Shown piece by piece: positions 1-8,034 of a stretch of DNA of 10,861 bases (its first letter is position 1; every line of letters begins with the position of its first letter). A program made the translations under genes and the position numbers. The notes beneath the pieces were generated by a model. The model saw only the letters and a program-made list of their open reading frames with translations, was not told where the DNA came from and made no database searches. Source of the DNA: Beroe ovata (lineage: Eukaryota; Ctenophora; Nuda; Beroida; Beroidae); the NCBI GenBank assembly GCA_946803715.1, contig CAMPET010000064.1, positions 223,791 to 234,651 on the forward strand. The letters are read 5' to 3'.

Positions 1-241
1 CGATTGATCCGATTCAACTATACTTACTTGTGAAATATCTGTTATGTGATCGCTGATGACCTACTCGGAAGGGTCGGGAGTTTCGGATTGGTTTATTAAG
101 TTTTTGGAAGACTTTATTAGATATTTATGCATTGCTGACTTAAAAATTTGATTATGGGAAAAGTGACTTATCTTGTGAATTAGATGATGAAACTGGCTTG
201 ACTATTACGAATTTTATCAACAACCTTCACTTGAGAACATC
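1..241. other. Upstream region of EDC3, no gene seen
   Basis: AT-rich sequence with stops in all frames and no recognisable protein or RNA gene. It lies directly upstream of the EDC3 leader and so probably contains promoter sequence, but I see no convincing TATA box or initiator. Two TGATGA boxes (54-59 and 185-190) resemble snoRNA C boxes but lack the flanking complementary stem, so no snoRNA is called. Confidence 0.5.
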
Positions 242-327
242 ACGTAACCTGACAACACACGTAGCCTGATCACAGACGTAACCTGACAACACACGTTACC
301 TGGCAACAACGCGTAACCATGACAATC
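242..327. repeat. Tandem 17-bp repeat, five units, just before the EDC3 start
   Basis: Five head-to-tail units of about 17 bp with consensus ACGTAACCTGACAACAC begin at 242, 259, 276, 293 and 311. Units 1 and 3 are identical; the others carry a few substitutions, and unit 4 has one extra base. The array ends 7 bp before the EDC3 ATG at 335, so it lies in the core promoter or the 5' leader. Each unit carries an ACGT-type core and a TGAC half-site. The last unit creates an upstream ATG (319) out of frame with EDC3. Confidence 0.8.
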
Positions 328-411
328 TGTAGGTATGACAACAGACTATGTCGGCTCTGTGGTATCAGTCAAGTTGGTCAGTGGCGGATCTATCCAGGGA
401 AAAGTTACTAA
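319..411 (+). other. Upstream ORF overlapping the EDC3 start
   Basis: An ATG at 319 with A at -3 opens a 30-codon frame (MTICRYDNRL...) that runs past the EDC3 ATG at 335 in a different frame and stops at TAA 409-411. If the transcript starts upstream of 319, scanning ribosomes would meet this start first and translation of EDC3 would be reduced or need leaky scanning. If transcription or trans-splicing starts between 319 and 335 the uORF is irrelevant. No transcript evidence is available. Confidence 0.35.
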
Positions 412-3297
412 GATCACCGCAGATTCGCTGTCCCTCACAGACTTGAACGACGGGAAATCGGTATGCAAGTATTCAGATACTATAATCTGGCGAGATTCCC
501 GCGAAATGTAATATTAGAATATCCGAAGTTTTAGAACGACTGACTTTTATGTTTTAGAGACAGAGAAAGGCATGCCTTCAACTACAAGACATTTCGGATG
601 TAGATATTGTTTCAATGCCAACCATGGAAAACAGCAGGTTAGAATAGAGCTTGTATCCATGCCATCAGCACGTTTATAGTTGTAAGATCAGGTCTTTCTC
701 TGGCACGTTGCCAGACATTTTTTTCGTGAGAGGTCCACCGTCCTCGACGATCGAATCGAATCGAGTTTGTGCAGCCAGTTACACCCTGAAAAAGAAAGCG
801 GGAGTCTTGGGGCGCAGTGCCTGGTTGACACTGGTTGTGTGACGATTAGGGCATTCCTTCGTCACAAATTTCTGACACAACTGCATAACTGTGACGTTGG
901 GATGAGTGCGATGGAATTCGCTGACACCAGTACGTCAGAACAGTGCTCTGTGACGATTGCCGTACTTATTCGTCACAACTTGCTGACACCACTGACCACC
1001 TGTGACGTAGGAATGCTTGCGATGGAATGCGCTGACACCAGTACGTCAGGACAGGCCTATGTGACGATATGGTACCCCATTCGTCACAATTTGCTGACAC
1101 CACTCCAAACCGGTGACGAAGGGAATGCTTGCGATGGAATGTGCTGACACCAGTATGTCAGAACAGGCCTCTGTGACGATATGGTACCCCATTCGTCACA
1201 ATTCGCTGACACCCCTACATACCGGTGACGTAGNCGTCACAATTCGCTGACACCACTACATACCGGTGACGTAGGAATGCTTGCGGTGGAATGCGCTGAC
1301 ACCAGTACGTCAGAACAGGCCTCTGTGACGATATGGTATCCCATTCGTCACAATTCGCTGACACCCCTGTCCACTGCAAAACGGTGACGTGGGAATACTG
1401 GCATTATGCTGACACTATTTCTCTGTGACGATTGCAGTACTAATTCGTCACAAGCTTTGTTCGAATATCGAAAGGGCGAAGTTCTTGAAATCTTTCCGAT
1501 GGGGCTGCTGCCTCCTGCCCCCCTTAACCCCGTTTGCGTGTCTGATCTTTCTGTCACTCCGCAAACTATACTTTTTCCTCAGGGAACCTAAGGCGATCAC
1601 TATTATGAGACGCCCAGGAAGTCCCAACCAGAGAAACAGTCCAGTTCCAGCTAAATCTGACTTGGTACAGGAACCCCTCAAACGGAAACCATTCAAAAAG
1701 GTGCTGAATCAAATCTCCTAAATCATCTGTTCATTTTCACGGAATACATGACAATTTTCGACATATCACGCACGCGCGATAACATTTTCATGACATGTCA
1801 GCATTATTGATGCCTGTGCGCGTGCGCGCGCTGCGTTTACTGACGCGCGCACCACAAGTACAAGCAAAACTGTGTATGCTGTATTTATGCGGCAATATAA
1901 TAATGCTCTGACCATCCTAATTAGAGTACAATGACAATTATGTGTGCAATTACTCCGTATCTGGGTGAGCGCATGAACTTCGTTTTTGCCCGATCATTCC
2001 TATGATAGTTCCAGAAATATAATCTTTAGTGGCCAACGAAACCGCCCCAGTTAGCAGTTACTTCTGTGACATATTGCCTTAGAAATCTATTGTTGCAGGA
2101 TGAAGCTTTCTCTGAACCAACTATAAACATGACTGCGGACTTCGACTTTGAGTCAAGTAACAAACTATTCCAAAAAGACGCCATCTTTGACGAGTGGCGC
2201 CAGAAAGACGGCTGTCTTCCGAAACGTGATACAGACAAAATGGCGCCCTCCGAGATGGTTATAGAGCACAATGGTCCCACAACTGGTCCAGATTTTCAAG
2301 GACACTTTGTATCAGACGATCAAATTCCTGTCACAGGAGTGACACTTTCCAAACGAATTGCCCTTTTCAAACGCGTCATCAGTTCAGGACTGAGTTACAG
2401 TCATGCTGTAAGTGTGGCTGGAATGTCCATTTCTCAGATGGTAATACAGGTCAGTTACGACAACCTTATCATTGTTCAAGTGTCGCTAGTATCTGACCAT
2501 CCCCCTTCCCTATTTCACTATTTTAGGTTATTGGTGGGAGCTGTAGGATTAACGCCCAAAACCACAACAAGCCACCAGTAGTAGTGGTGCTAGTGAGTAG
2601 TGGAGAATGTGGCAAAGTGGCGCTAACTACGGCACTCCACCTTCACCAACACGGTCTCAATGTCAGAGTGGCTGTCATGTCGCCACCTAACGGCTGTGAC
2701 GGCTTGCTCAACATTCTGTCAAAGTCACAGTGTGTAAACAAAAATGGATTGCATGGTCTGCCGACAGTTGTTGATATCATTATCGACGGTACACAGGTAA
2801 CTTCGACAACACTGATGTCTATTCTCTGAGTAGTTGCGTGCCACTTCACACACTCATCACTCAGGATAGGAATACTCTATTGAGCTGGCCTGAATGGCTA
2901 GATCCTCTCATCCAGTGGACAGCTCAGTCCACAGCACCCATCCTGGCGATAGATCCACAACACCCAAACCAACTTACCAAAACTCCCACCGCCCCAAAGT
3001 GGGCTTGTGCTCTCGGTGCTCCCCTCCTTTCACAAGGCAAGGTATTAGCGATTATTACATTGAATATCGTTCATTGTATACTGTTATACCCTCTGCACAT
3101 TTAATTGTGCATCTTGTGTATCGCGGTCAAATATTCTTCCATTTTCAATTACTGCTATGAAAACACTGTTTCAGAGTGGACGATTGTTTTTGGTGGACAT
3201 TGGATTGTCTCCTTCTGCTTTCCAAGACGAGGGTATACCTTACCGTTCCCCGTTTTTTGATAAATTCGTCATACCATTGCACAGAACAGTTGAGTGA
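335..3297 (+). CDS. EDC3: Enhancer of mRNA-decapping protein 3 (EDC3), seven coding exons
   Basis: EDC3 is a cytoplasmic P-body scaffold that binds the decapping enzyme Dcp2 and the helicase Dhh1/DDX6 and promotes mRNA decapping. Coding exons I assign: 335-460, 558-637, 1583-1700, 2099-2449, 2527-2796, 2865-3041, 3175-3297; 414 residues. Introns are GT-AG; the second is phase 2, the rest phase 0. Residues 1-62 form the LSm domain, opening MTTDYVGS (human MATDWLGS), with strand DISDVDIV matching human DITELKIL. The FDF motif is at residues 123-125 (DFDFE, then KDAIFDEW). Residues about 183-414 are the YjeF_N domain, ending DKFVIPLHRTVE against human CKFVIPLHSA. A donor at 461 rather than 508 keeps the LSm loop at its usual length. 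The exon 3 donor is uncertain: GTGCTG at 1701, or in-frame GTACAG at 1665. The linker is short, so the protein is about 90 residues shorter than human EDC3 (508). The GALNT gene converges from the right. Confidence 0.93.
838..1455. repeat. ~111-bp minisatellite in EDC3 intron 2
   Basis: Tandem units begin with TGTGACGAT at 838, 949, 1060, 1172, 1324 and 1424, giving spacings of 111, 111, 112, 152 and 100 bp. Each unit contains TGTGACGA facing TCGTCACA about 12 bp later, a CTGACACCAGTACGTCAG-type inverted pair and GGTGACG boxes, so each unit is a string of small palindromes built on TGACG/CGTCA. The 152-bp interval contains the N at 1234. The array lies wholly inside the 945-bp intron (638-1582). 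Open frames across it are by-products of the repeat and show no protein family. Confidence 0.9.
1815..1831. repeat. Alternating purine-pyrimidine (GC/GT) tract in EDC3 intron 3
   Basis: A strictly alternating TG/CG run of 17 bp lies in the 398-bp third intron (1701-2098), with further GCGCGC runs at about 1770 and 1842-1850. Such tracts can adopt Z-DNA. No other element is visible in this intron. Confidence 0.6.
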
Positions 3298-3629
3298 TAG
3301 AACTCAATTTTGAATCTCTTGATGATTACTTAGAGTTAGTCAAATACACTCAAAATGGCAGCAAAAAGCAGAAGAGTCGGTGGGTTTAATTGATATATGT
3401 GTGTTGAAGAAGACAGTTTGATTGTGTAAGCGAGGCCACGGTATTCAATCATGTCGTTTTGTTTCAAATTATTTCTATGAAATAGTTATTTTTACTCGTT
3501 GTCTTTTTATGATATATTTTTTCTTGTTTAAGTTTAAATATTTATTCTGTCTTATATGCGAATTGCTGCGTTATTTTCACGTTCTTGCTGAAGAAAGTGT
3601 ACTTGGACTATAATTGAATATTCTTGACA

Positions 3630-3646
3630 AATAAAGGAACAATAAA
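3630..3646 (+). terminator. Polyadenylation signals of EDC3
   Basis: Two AATAAA hexamers at 3630-3635 and 3641-3646, separated by GGAAC, follow the EDC3 stop by about 330 bp. The intervening AT- and T-rich sequence (3298-3629) has no supported gene and is best read as the 3' UTR. A T-rich stretch follows at about 3700-3800. The cleavage site would be expected about 10-30 bp after the second hexamer. Confidence 0.7.
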
Positions 3647-3922
3647 GGAACAATAGTTGTACCAAACGATATCGGGCAGGTTGAATGTTACATTCTCAAA
3701 ATTATTGTTTGATAGACCATCCTTGTTTACTTCAGCGCCTCGGTTCATTCATTTTTACCATTTTGAGATGTTATGATTTTATTTCTCTTGAATCATTTTA
3801 TACTAACATTTTCACATTGTTACAGGTATAGTATGTAAATGAACACCTCTCGTATGCAAAGTCTGGATACTTCCACTGATCACTGTGAGTAGTACTAAAA
3901 TTATCAATCCAGACCTGACGAT
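3647..3922. other. Short convergent intergenic region EDC3/GALNT
   Basis: About 280 bp of AT-rich sequence between the polyadenylation signals of two convergent genes. It holds a second possible minus-strand AATAAA (complement at 3778-3783) and nothing else recognisable. Confidence 0.5.
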
Positions 3923-3928
3923 TTTATT
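3923..3928 (-). terminator. Polyadenylation signal of the GALNT gene
   Basis: TTTATT on the plus strand reads AATAAA on the minus strand, 33 bp past the GALNT stop codon. The 3' UTR would be very short. A second copy at 3778-3783 offers an alternative end. Confidence 0.55.
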
Positions 3929-3960
3929 CACGAAACATCCGTCGACATTACAGAATATGT

Positions 3961-5679
3961 TCATAACCATTGCGCGGGTTTAACGCCCCACTGCTGTAGT
4001 TCACTGTGCGGGTCACAACTCGTGAATACCAAGTCCGGGTATATGCCCGTTTTGTTGTAATTCTCCCTGAACGCGAGGCACTTGTTTGTGGCAACATGCC
4101 TGATCTGATTATTCTGAAGAGTGAAGATCTGAGCGTCGTCTGCAAGTTTATCATTGCCACGCTTCACTCTACACGGCTTGATGAGTAGAGTGTTGTCATG
4201 GTAACTCCAGCAGTTATTGTATGATGTTCGGAGAGCACCGTTATTGTTAAAACCCACCAATTGATCATCATCAATGAGTATGAACTTCCTACACCGGGCG
4301 GCGATGACACCAGCTGCTTTACCCTTCACTTTCTCGTGACAGAGCCATGGCAGTGACAGGGAGTGTACCTGTCCCACTGCATGGCTGTCAGACAAGTCAA
4401 ATACACTGTGAGGATGGATGTTGTGGACATACTCGGAGAACGGACGACACTCCGATGTATTGAACTGGATCTCCCCTGCCTTAGCTAGCAGAGTCTCGGG
4501 CTGTTCCGCTACCCTCAGAGCCCAATTCATCCGCTCATGGCGGTCTGGAATGAAGTTGAGGATCTCCACCGTGGATTCGAGGAGGAGAGAGTGGAAGAGA
4601 TTGGCATCCTCCTCGAAATATCTGCTCAGATGGGGGTCGTTACCGTTAGGATGGACGACCATGCTACAGCACGACATGAACACGCCCTCGCCACACAGCC
4701 ACGCCCTGACGGCGAGACGGCTGTTCTCCACGCCCCACCCTGCCGTTGTACTAGACTCCGGATAGAGACGGAGGAGGGTGTCTCTGGAGGCAAGGAGAGC
4801 GCCTCCCGCGAGACCCGGTGACCGGTAATGGTCGGTGTAGTCAGGAAAATCGTCGGGCAGGGAGCCGTCGAAACTGATAGTTCCCATACCGAAAAGTAGC
4901 GACACTGTGTACGGGAACTGGGGGTTCATAGCGCTCGTGTAATTCTGTTCCGATATCATCCTGATACATGGTACAGCGATAGACGCCGGCCTGGTTGCTA
5001 TGACATCCAGTAGTGGTTCTATCCACATGACACCAACCTCCATGTGGGAGTCGAGCACTGCCACCACCCCGCCACTACTCAGTTCTATACCCCACCGCCG
5101 TGCTCGTGTAATGCCCAACTTGATCTCACTCCTGTGATATTTGATGATGACACCGTGAACTGACGCAAAGTCTGACATCACATCTGCGAGGGGGGTGTCT
5201 GAACTAGCATCATCCACGAGTACCACCTCGTGTAGTAAGGAGGGAGGGGTGCGGTGGATGAGGGTGGTAAGGGTCCTTAGCAGGAGGTACGGCATCTCGT
5301 TGTGGTATGATATCACTACAGACACGGGTCTGGGTGGAGACTGAGAGGAGATGTATCTGATACACAGCGGGGAGAAGAGTCCTGCTGTCGCGGGAAGCAG
5401 GTCACGTGACATCTGTAGTGTGACATCTCTGTGATACAACTTCCCCAGTAGTTCAATGCGGGATGAAGAGGTGTTTCCCATTTCCGCCCGGTAACGATAC
5501 TCGAGCAGTTTGCGGTATTTGAATGAGGCTATCGTATCTGTGAAGTAGGGGGATAGTGGAGGAACATTGAGGTGGGGTGGTGTCATCGTTGAGCGACTGG
5601 TGGTGGTGTCATACTTCCATAGGAGTAGTGCGAGGATGCATCCTGATATGATGAGGAGTAACCCTCTCCTCCTTCCCAT
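3961..5679 (-). CDS. Divergent polypeptide N-acetylgalactosaminyltransferase (GALNT family), single exon
   Basis: Family members are Golgi type II membrane enzymes (GT27) that transfer GalNAc from UDP-GalNAc to Ser/Thr, starting mucin-type O-glycans. The 572 aa are close to the usual length. MGRRR is followed by one hydrophobic segment (residues 6-21), a signal anchor, then a stem. The GT-A domain spans about 118-345: SVVISYHNE (120-128; family SVII.FHNE), VLVDDASS (153-160), metal-binding D-S-H (210-212; usual DAH), LAGGAL (290-295), W-G-V-E-N (315-319) and a His (343) where the family has its metal-binding His. CRPFSEYVHNIHP (411-423) matches family CK.F.WYLENIYP. The last ~130 residues resemble a ricin-type lectin but keep only one clear QxW (562-564), and CLA replaces CLD (534-536). 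N-glycosylation sequons lie at N69, N246, N407 and N542. The family's WGGENxE Glu is Arg 321 here, so activity is uncertain. No intron, unlike its neighbours. Orthology to a numbered GALNT cannot be set. Confidence 0.9.
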   Translation of the reverse strand: MGRRRGLLLIISGCILALLLWKYDTTTSRSTMTPPHLNVPPLSPYFTDTIASFKYRKLLEYRYRAEMGNTSSSRIELLGKLYHRDVTLQMSRDLLPATAGLFSPLCIRYISSQSPPRPVSVVISYHNEMPYLLLRTLTTLIHRTPPSLLHEVVLVDDASSDTPLADVMSDFASVHGVIIKYHRSEIKLGITRARRWGIELSSGGVVAVLDSHMEVGVMWIEPLLDVIATRPASIAVPCIRMISEQNYTSAMNPQFPYTVSLLFGMGTISFDGSLPDDFPDYTDHYRSPGLAGGALLASRDTLLRLYPESSTTAGWGVENSRLAVRAWLCGEGVFMSCCSMVVHPNGNDPHLSRYFEEDANLFHSLLLESTVEILNFIPDRHERMNWALRVAEQPETLLAKAGEIQFNTSECRPFSEYVHNIHPHSVFDLSDSHAVGQVHSLSLPWLCHEKVKGKAAGVIAARCRKFILIDDDQLVGFNNNGALRTSYNNCWSYHDNTLLIKPCRVKRGNDKLADDAQIFTLQNNQIRHVATNKCLAFRENYNKTGIYPDLVFTSCDPHSELQQWGVKPAQWL

Positions 5680-6041
5680 CCTAACAATGAGTTAAACAGT
5701 GAGATTGGTCAGACTTATTCTCCCAGAGTTGCGAACTTAGTGAACACGCAAAATAACACACCCATGTCCCACACACAACAACAACAAGGATGGTATACAA
5801 TGTACTCCGGTGGTGTGTGCTACATTGTGTCTCTGGACAATGTACACGTTTCCATGTGATCAGCGTTTGCTATAGTTCAAGCTTTGTGAGGGATCAGTCA
5901 CTTGTCTTTCATTGATCTTGACAGTTTACCTACCATAAGTACTGTTTACAACGCGAACACAGAAGTACAAAACAGTTCCTCTGGGTCTTCGTCATTATTA
6001 CAAAGCCGTGATCCTAGTATCGTGGCATATCCTCATAAAGA
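5680..6041. other. Region upstream of the GALNT start, probable promoter
   Basis: No gene is supported. The region must contain the leader and part of the promoter of the minus-strand GALNT gene. It includes two copies of ACAATGTAC (5797-5805 and 5837-5845), a motif that recurs at 6073 and 7067. No clear minus-strand TATA box is visible. Confidence 0.5.
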
Positions 6042-6086
6042 CACAGGACACATGTAATAATGTGTCCTGTGCACAATGTACATTGT
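6042..6086. repeat. Perfect 12-bp hairpin next to a 14-bp palindrome
   Basis: CACAGGACACAT (6042-6053) and its exact reverse complement (6060-6071) are separated by the 6-nt loop GTAATA. One base later ACAATGTACATTGT (6073-6086) is a perfect palindrome. Together they form 45 bp of almost continuous dyad symmetry, with cruciform or dimer-binding potential. It is too short for a microRNA precursor and has no transposon-type flanking duplication that I can see. Confidence 0.85.
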
Positions 6087-6224
6087 ACATGTTAATGAGA
6101 AGTGACTCTCATCCCGCAATGTTGTCACGAGTGGTTGTTATTATTGGCACAGTCCACCTGGTAATGGTATTATTATCTGGCAAGCCTCACTCGCACTGTC
6201 GCCTTGTTCACACTCTCAATAAGC

Positions 6225-6435
6225 CACGTGACCAGTGACGTGGTGTCACATTATCCTGCAACTCTACCCTCATTTGTCTACCATGGCAACACATGCTTAC
6301 CACGTGGTACACACGTGCCTCACTCTATTCTCTCACCACAGTGTCACGTGACCATGTCACGCGAGTGGTGCGTGACCGGCGCGTGAGAGCAGCCAGGGAG
6401 CTCTCATATATCGTCCTGTGTTATATCTGACGTGG
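6225..6435. promoter_or_regulatory. Cluster of E-boxes and UPRE-like boxes between GALNT and SERP
   Basis: CACGTG occurs at 6225-6230, 6301-6306, 6312-6317 and 6345-6350; the last lies in the full CLEAR-type palindrome GTCACGTGAC (6343-6352). TGACGTGG, the core of the mammalian unfolded-protein-response element bound by XBP1/ATF6, occurs at 6236-6243 and 6428-6435. The density in about 210 bp is far above chance. CACGTG is a general bHLH-ZIP site (USF, MITF/TFE, MYC). Binding factors and target gene are inference: GALNT begins about 0.6 kb to the left and SERP about 1.7 kb to the right. Confidence 0.5.
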
Positions 6436-7553
6436 CTTTACGTTTACACTCGCTAATGGTGAGCTTTAAAGTTTAGTTTGGACTTTTTAGGCCATAAATT
6501 TTGTGTCATTGTTTACATTGTTTCAGTAACTAGCTCCTTATCGGAACAAAGCAATATCATGAATATGTTCATGTTTTCATGTTTCGGCAGATTGTGACAA
6601 ATTCTAGGATTCATTGCCTTCTTACAAAACACATAATTTCTTGTAGAGATTTCTTCTTCTTCTCTACTGACAAATGCATCCGAGACTGTTGCACTGGACG
6701 TGTAAGCCTGGATAGTGCTCATGTATAGTATCATTCTATACACGAGCACCATCTAGTATCGGCGGTGTTAGCTTCTTCGTGTATAATCTCACTGTTTACC
6801 TGCTTGTACTCTTTGTTTTATCTCAATATGTTACATTGTGTTTGTAATATATGTTCATTCTACGTTGAGTATCCGAAACAACATGGGACTCAATCTTGAG
6901 ATTTACTGACAGTTGAACCTGCTCTATCATCACCACTACACAGAGCATAATGAAATACCACCATTTCCACTTCCTAAAACATGTCTCATAACACAGTACA
7001 CCGTAAATATCAAGAAAATACACATTACGCCAAGTATAGACACGTGTATTGTACAGTATGCACTATACAATGTACATGGTGTACACTATACATGGTGTCC
7101 TCGATCACTACTGCCCGGTAGCGATTGTTCACTCTATAGTAGCATAGCTCTCTGCCAAGCTCTGCCAGTCCTCAGCCCCCTCTCTCTTTCCTGCCATCGT
7201 CATCACTCCACCCTCTTCTTTAGCCACCTCAGTGTCCGAGTCCGGCGTCAGGGTGTCTGACACTTTGACACAGCAGAGTGCGGTCAAACGGATACGTGCC
7301 CATAGTCCACACCAACTTGTTTTGTTCATGGTCTGCCATCAACTGAAATAGCATCACGGGTTTACGGCAAGACGTAGTTACCCATTTCTCAAGGAGCTAA
7401 GTATCCCCTCAAATGCGCAATTTTAGTCCAACGTGTAGTTTTGCATTCTTCTTGATCTTGATGACAGAACATTTGCAGACTCAATCAACAGTATACTTAT
7501 CTAATCTTCAAAACACAGTTTACAAACGCTTCACTGTGAAAACTGGAGAAGCG
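6436..7553. other. Intergenic region without a supported gene
   Basis: AT-rich, with stops in all frames except short chance frames. It includes another ACAATGTACA (7067-7076) and CACGTG (7041-7046). A pyrimidine-rich block at about 7140-7230 gives purine-rich minus-strand frames that look protein-like only because of composition. ATGGTGAGC at 6456-6464 contains a splice-donor-like GTGAGC and could mark a 5' UTR exon, but nothing else supports it. Confidence 0.4.
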
Positions 7554-7563
7554 GTCACGTGAC
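7554..7563. promoter_or_regulatory. CLEAR-type palindrome GTCACGTGAC
   Basis: A perfect 10-bp palindrome matching the TFEB/MITF-family CLEAR consensus, about 560 bp upstream of the SERP start. Identical copies lie at 6343-6352 and at 5401-5410 inside the GALNT coding sequence. Function is inferred from the motif only. Confidence 0.45.
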
Positions 7564-7680
7564 ACATTACACAATACACATTCTGAATCTATACATAAAC
7601 TACGATTAAGTTTAACGACTCCGTCAGAGTGTAGCACGAACAGCTAAATCATTGTTCCCGCGCTGCGTGACCCAAATACT

Positions 7681-7698
7681 CCGCGCGCGCTGCGCGTC
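7681..7698. repeat. GC-alternating tract and nearby 17-bp duplication
   Basis: A CGCGCGCGC-TGCGCG tract (about 7682-7697) lies in otherwise AT-rich DNA upstream of SERP. Shortly after it, ACTAAATCATACAAAC is present twice in tandem with a 17-bp period (7749-7764 and 7766-7781). A 7-bp inverted repeat GTAACCT/AGGTTAC follows (7809-7815 and 7834-7840). No gene is seen between 7564 and 8030. Confidence 0.55.
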
Positions 7699-8034
7699 TC
7701 CGTGGTTTGGAGTTCACTGAGTAGAACAGGGGCGCGCAACGTGTGCACACTAAATCATACAAACAACTAAATCATACAAACTCCATTGATGAAACTGAAA
7801 AGGAACGTGTAACCTTAACATTGTTATTGTATGAGGTTACAATTATGTCTGAATAATATATGCTTTGTTAAACAGCTTTTCTTGATCTGTTAGGCTTTTG
7901 GATTGAGCGTAAATAGAAGATTTCAACATGGTTTAGCACTCTCAGATGTATCAATATGGGGATAGCAAGGCACTGAATTAAATGGATACTGTGCCCTCTT
8001 AACTTGGGAGATCTCTAATATTTTAATACTAGCA

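Noticed and set aside
53-90. Hammerhead ribozyme core starting with CTGATGA
   Set aside because: No matching GAAA box or third stem is found downstream, so the catalytic core cannot be completed.
54-252. C/D-box snoRNA candidates (TGATGA at 54 and 185, CTGA at 135 and 249)
   Set aside because: No terminal complementary stem and no C'/D' boxes; box sequences this short occur often by chance.
508-559. Alternative EDC3 exon 1 donor at 508 with acceptor at 559
   Set aside because: It would insert about 15 residues in a loop of the LSm domain. The donor at 461 with acceptor at 557 gives the length seen in human EDC3.
767-1147. 126-codon plus-strand frame within the intron 2 repeat array
   Set aside because: It is generated by the 111-bp tandem units (a period divisible by three keeps the frame open), has no family match and lies in an EDC3 intron.
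6513-6752. 79-codon minus-strand frame containing EEEE
   Set aside because: The acidic run comes from a TTC microsatellite-like stretch. No homology recognised and AT-rich composition unlike the real genes here.
7129-7329. 66-codon minus-strand frame rich in E, G and K
   Set aside because: Its composition follows from a pyrimidine-rich plus strand; there is no recognisable domain, no good donor and no linked exons.
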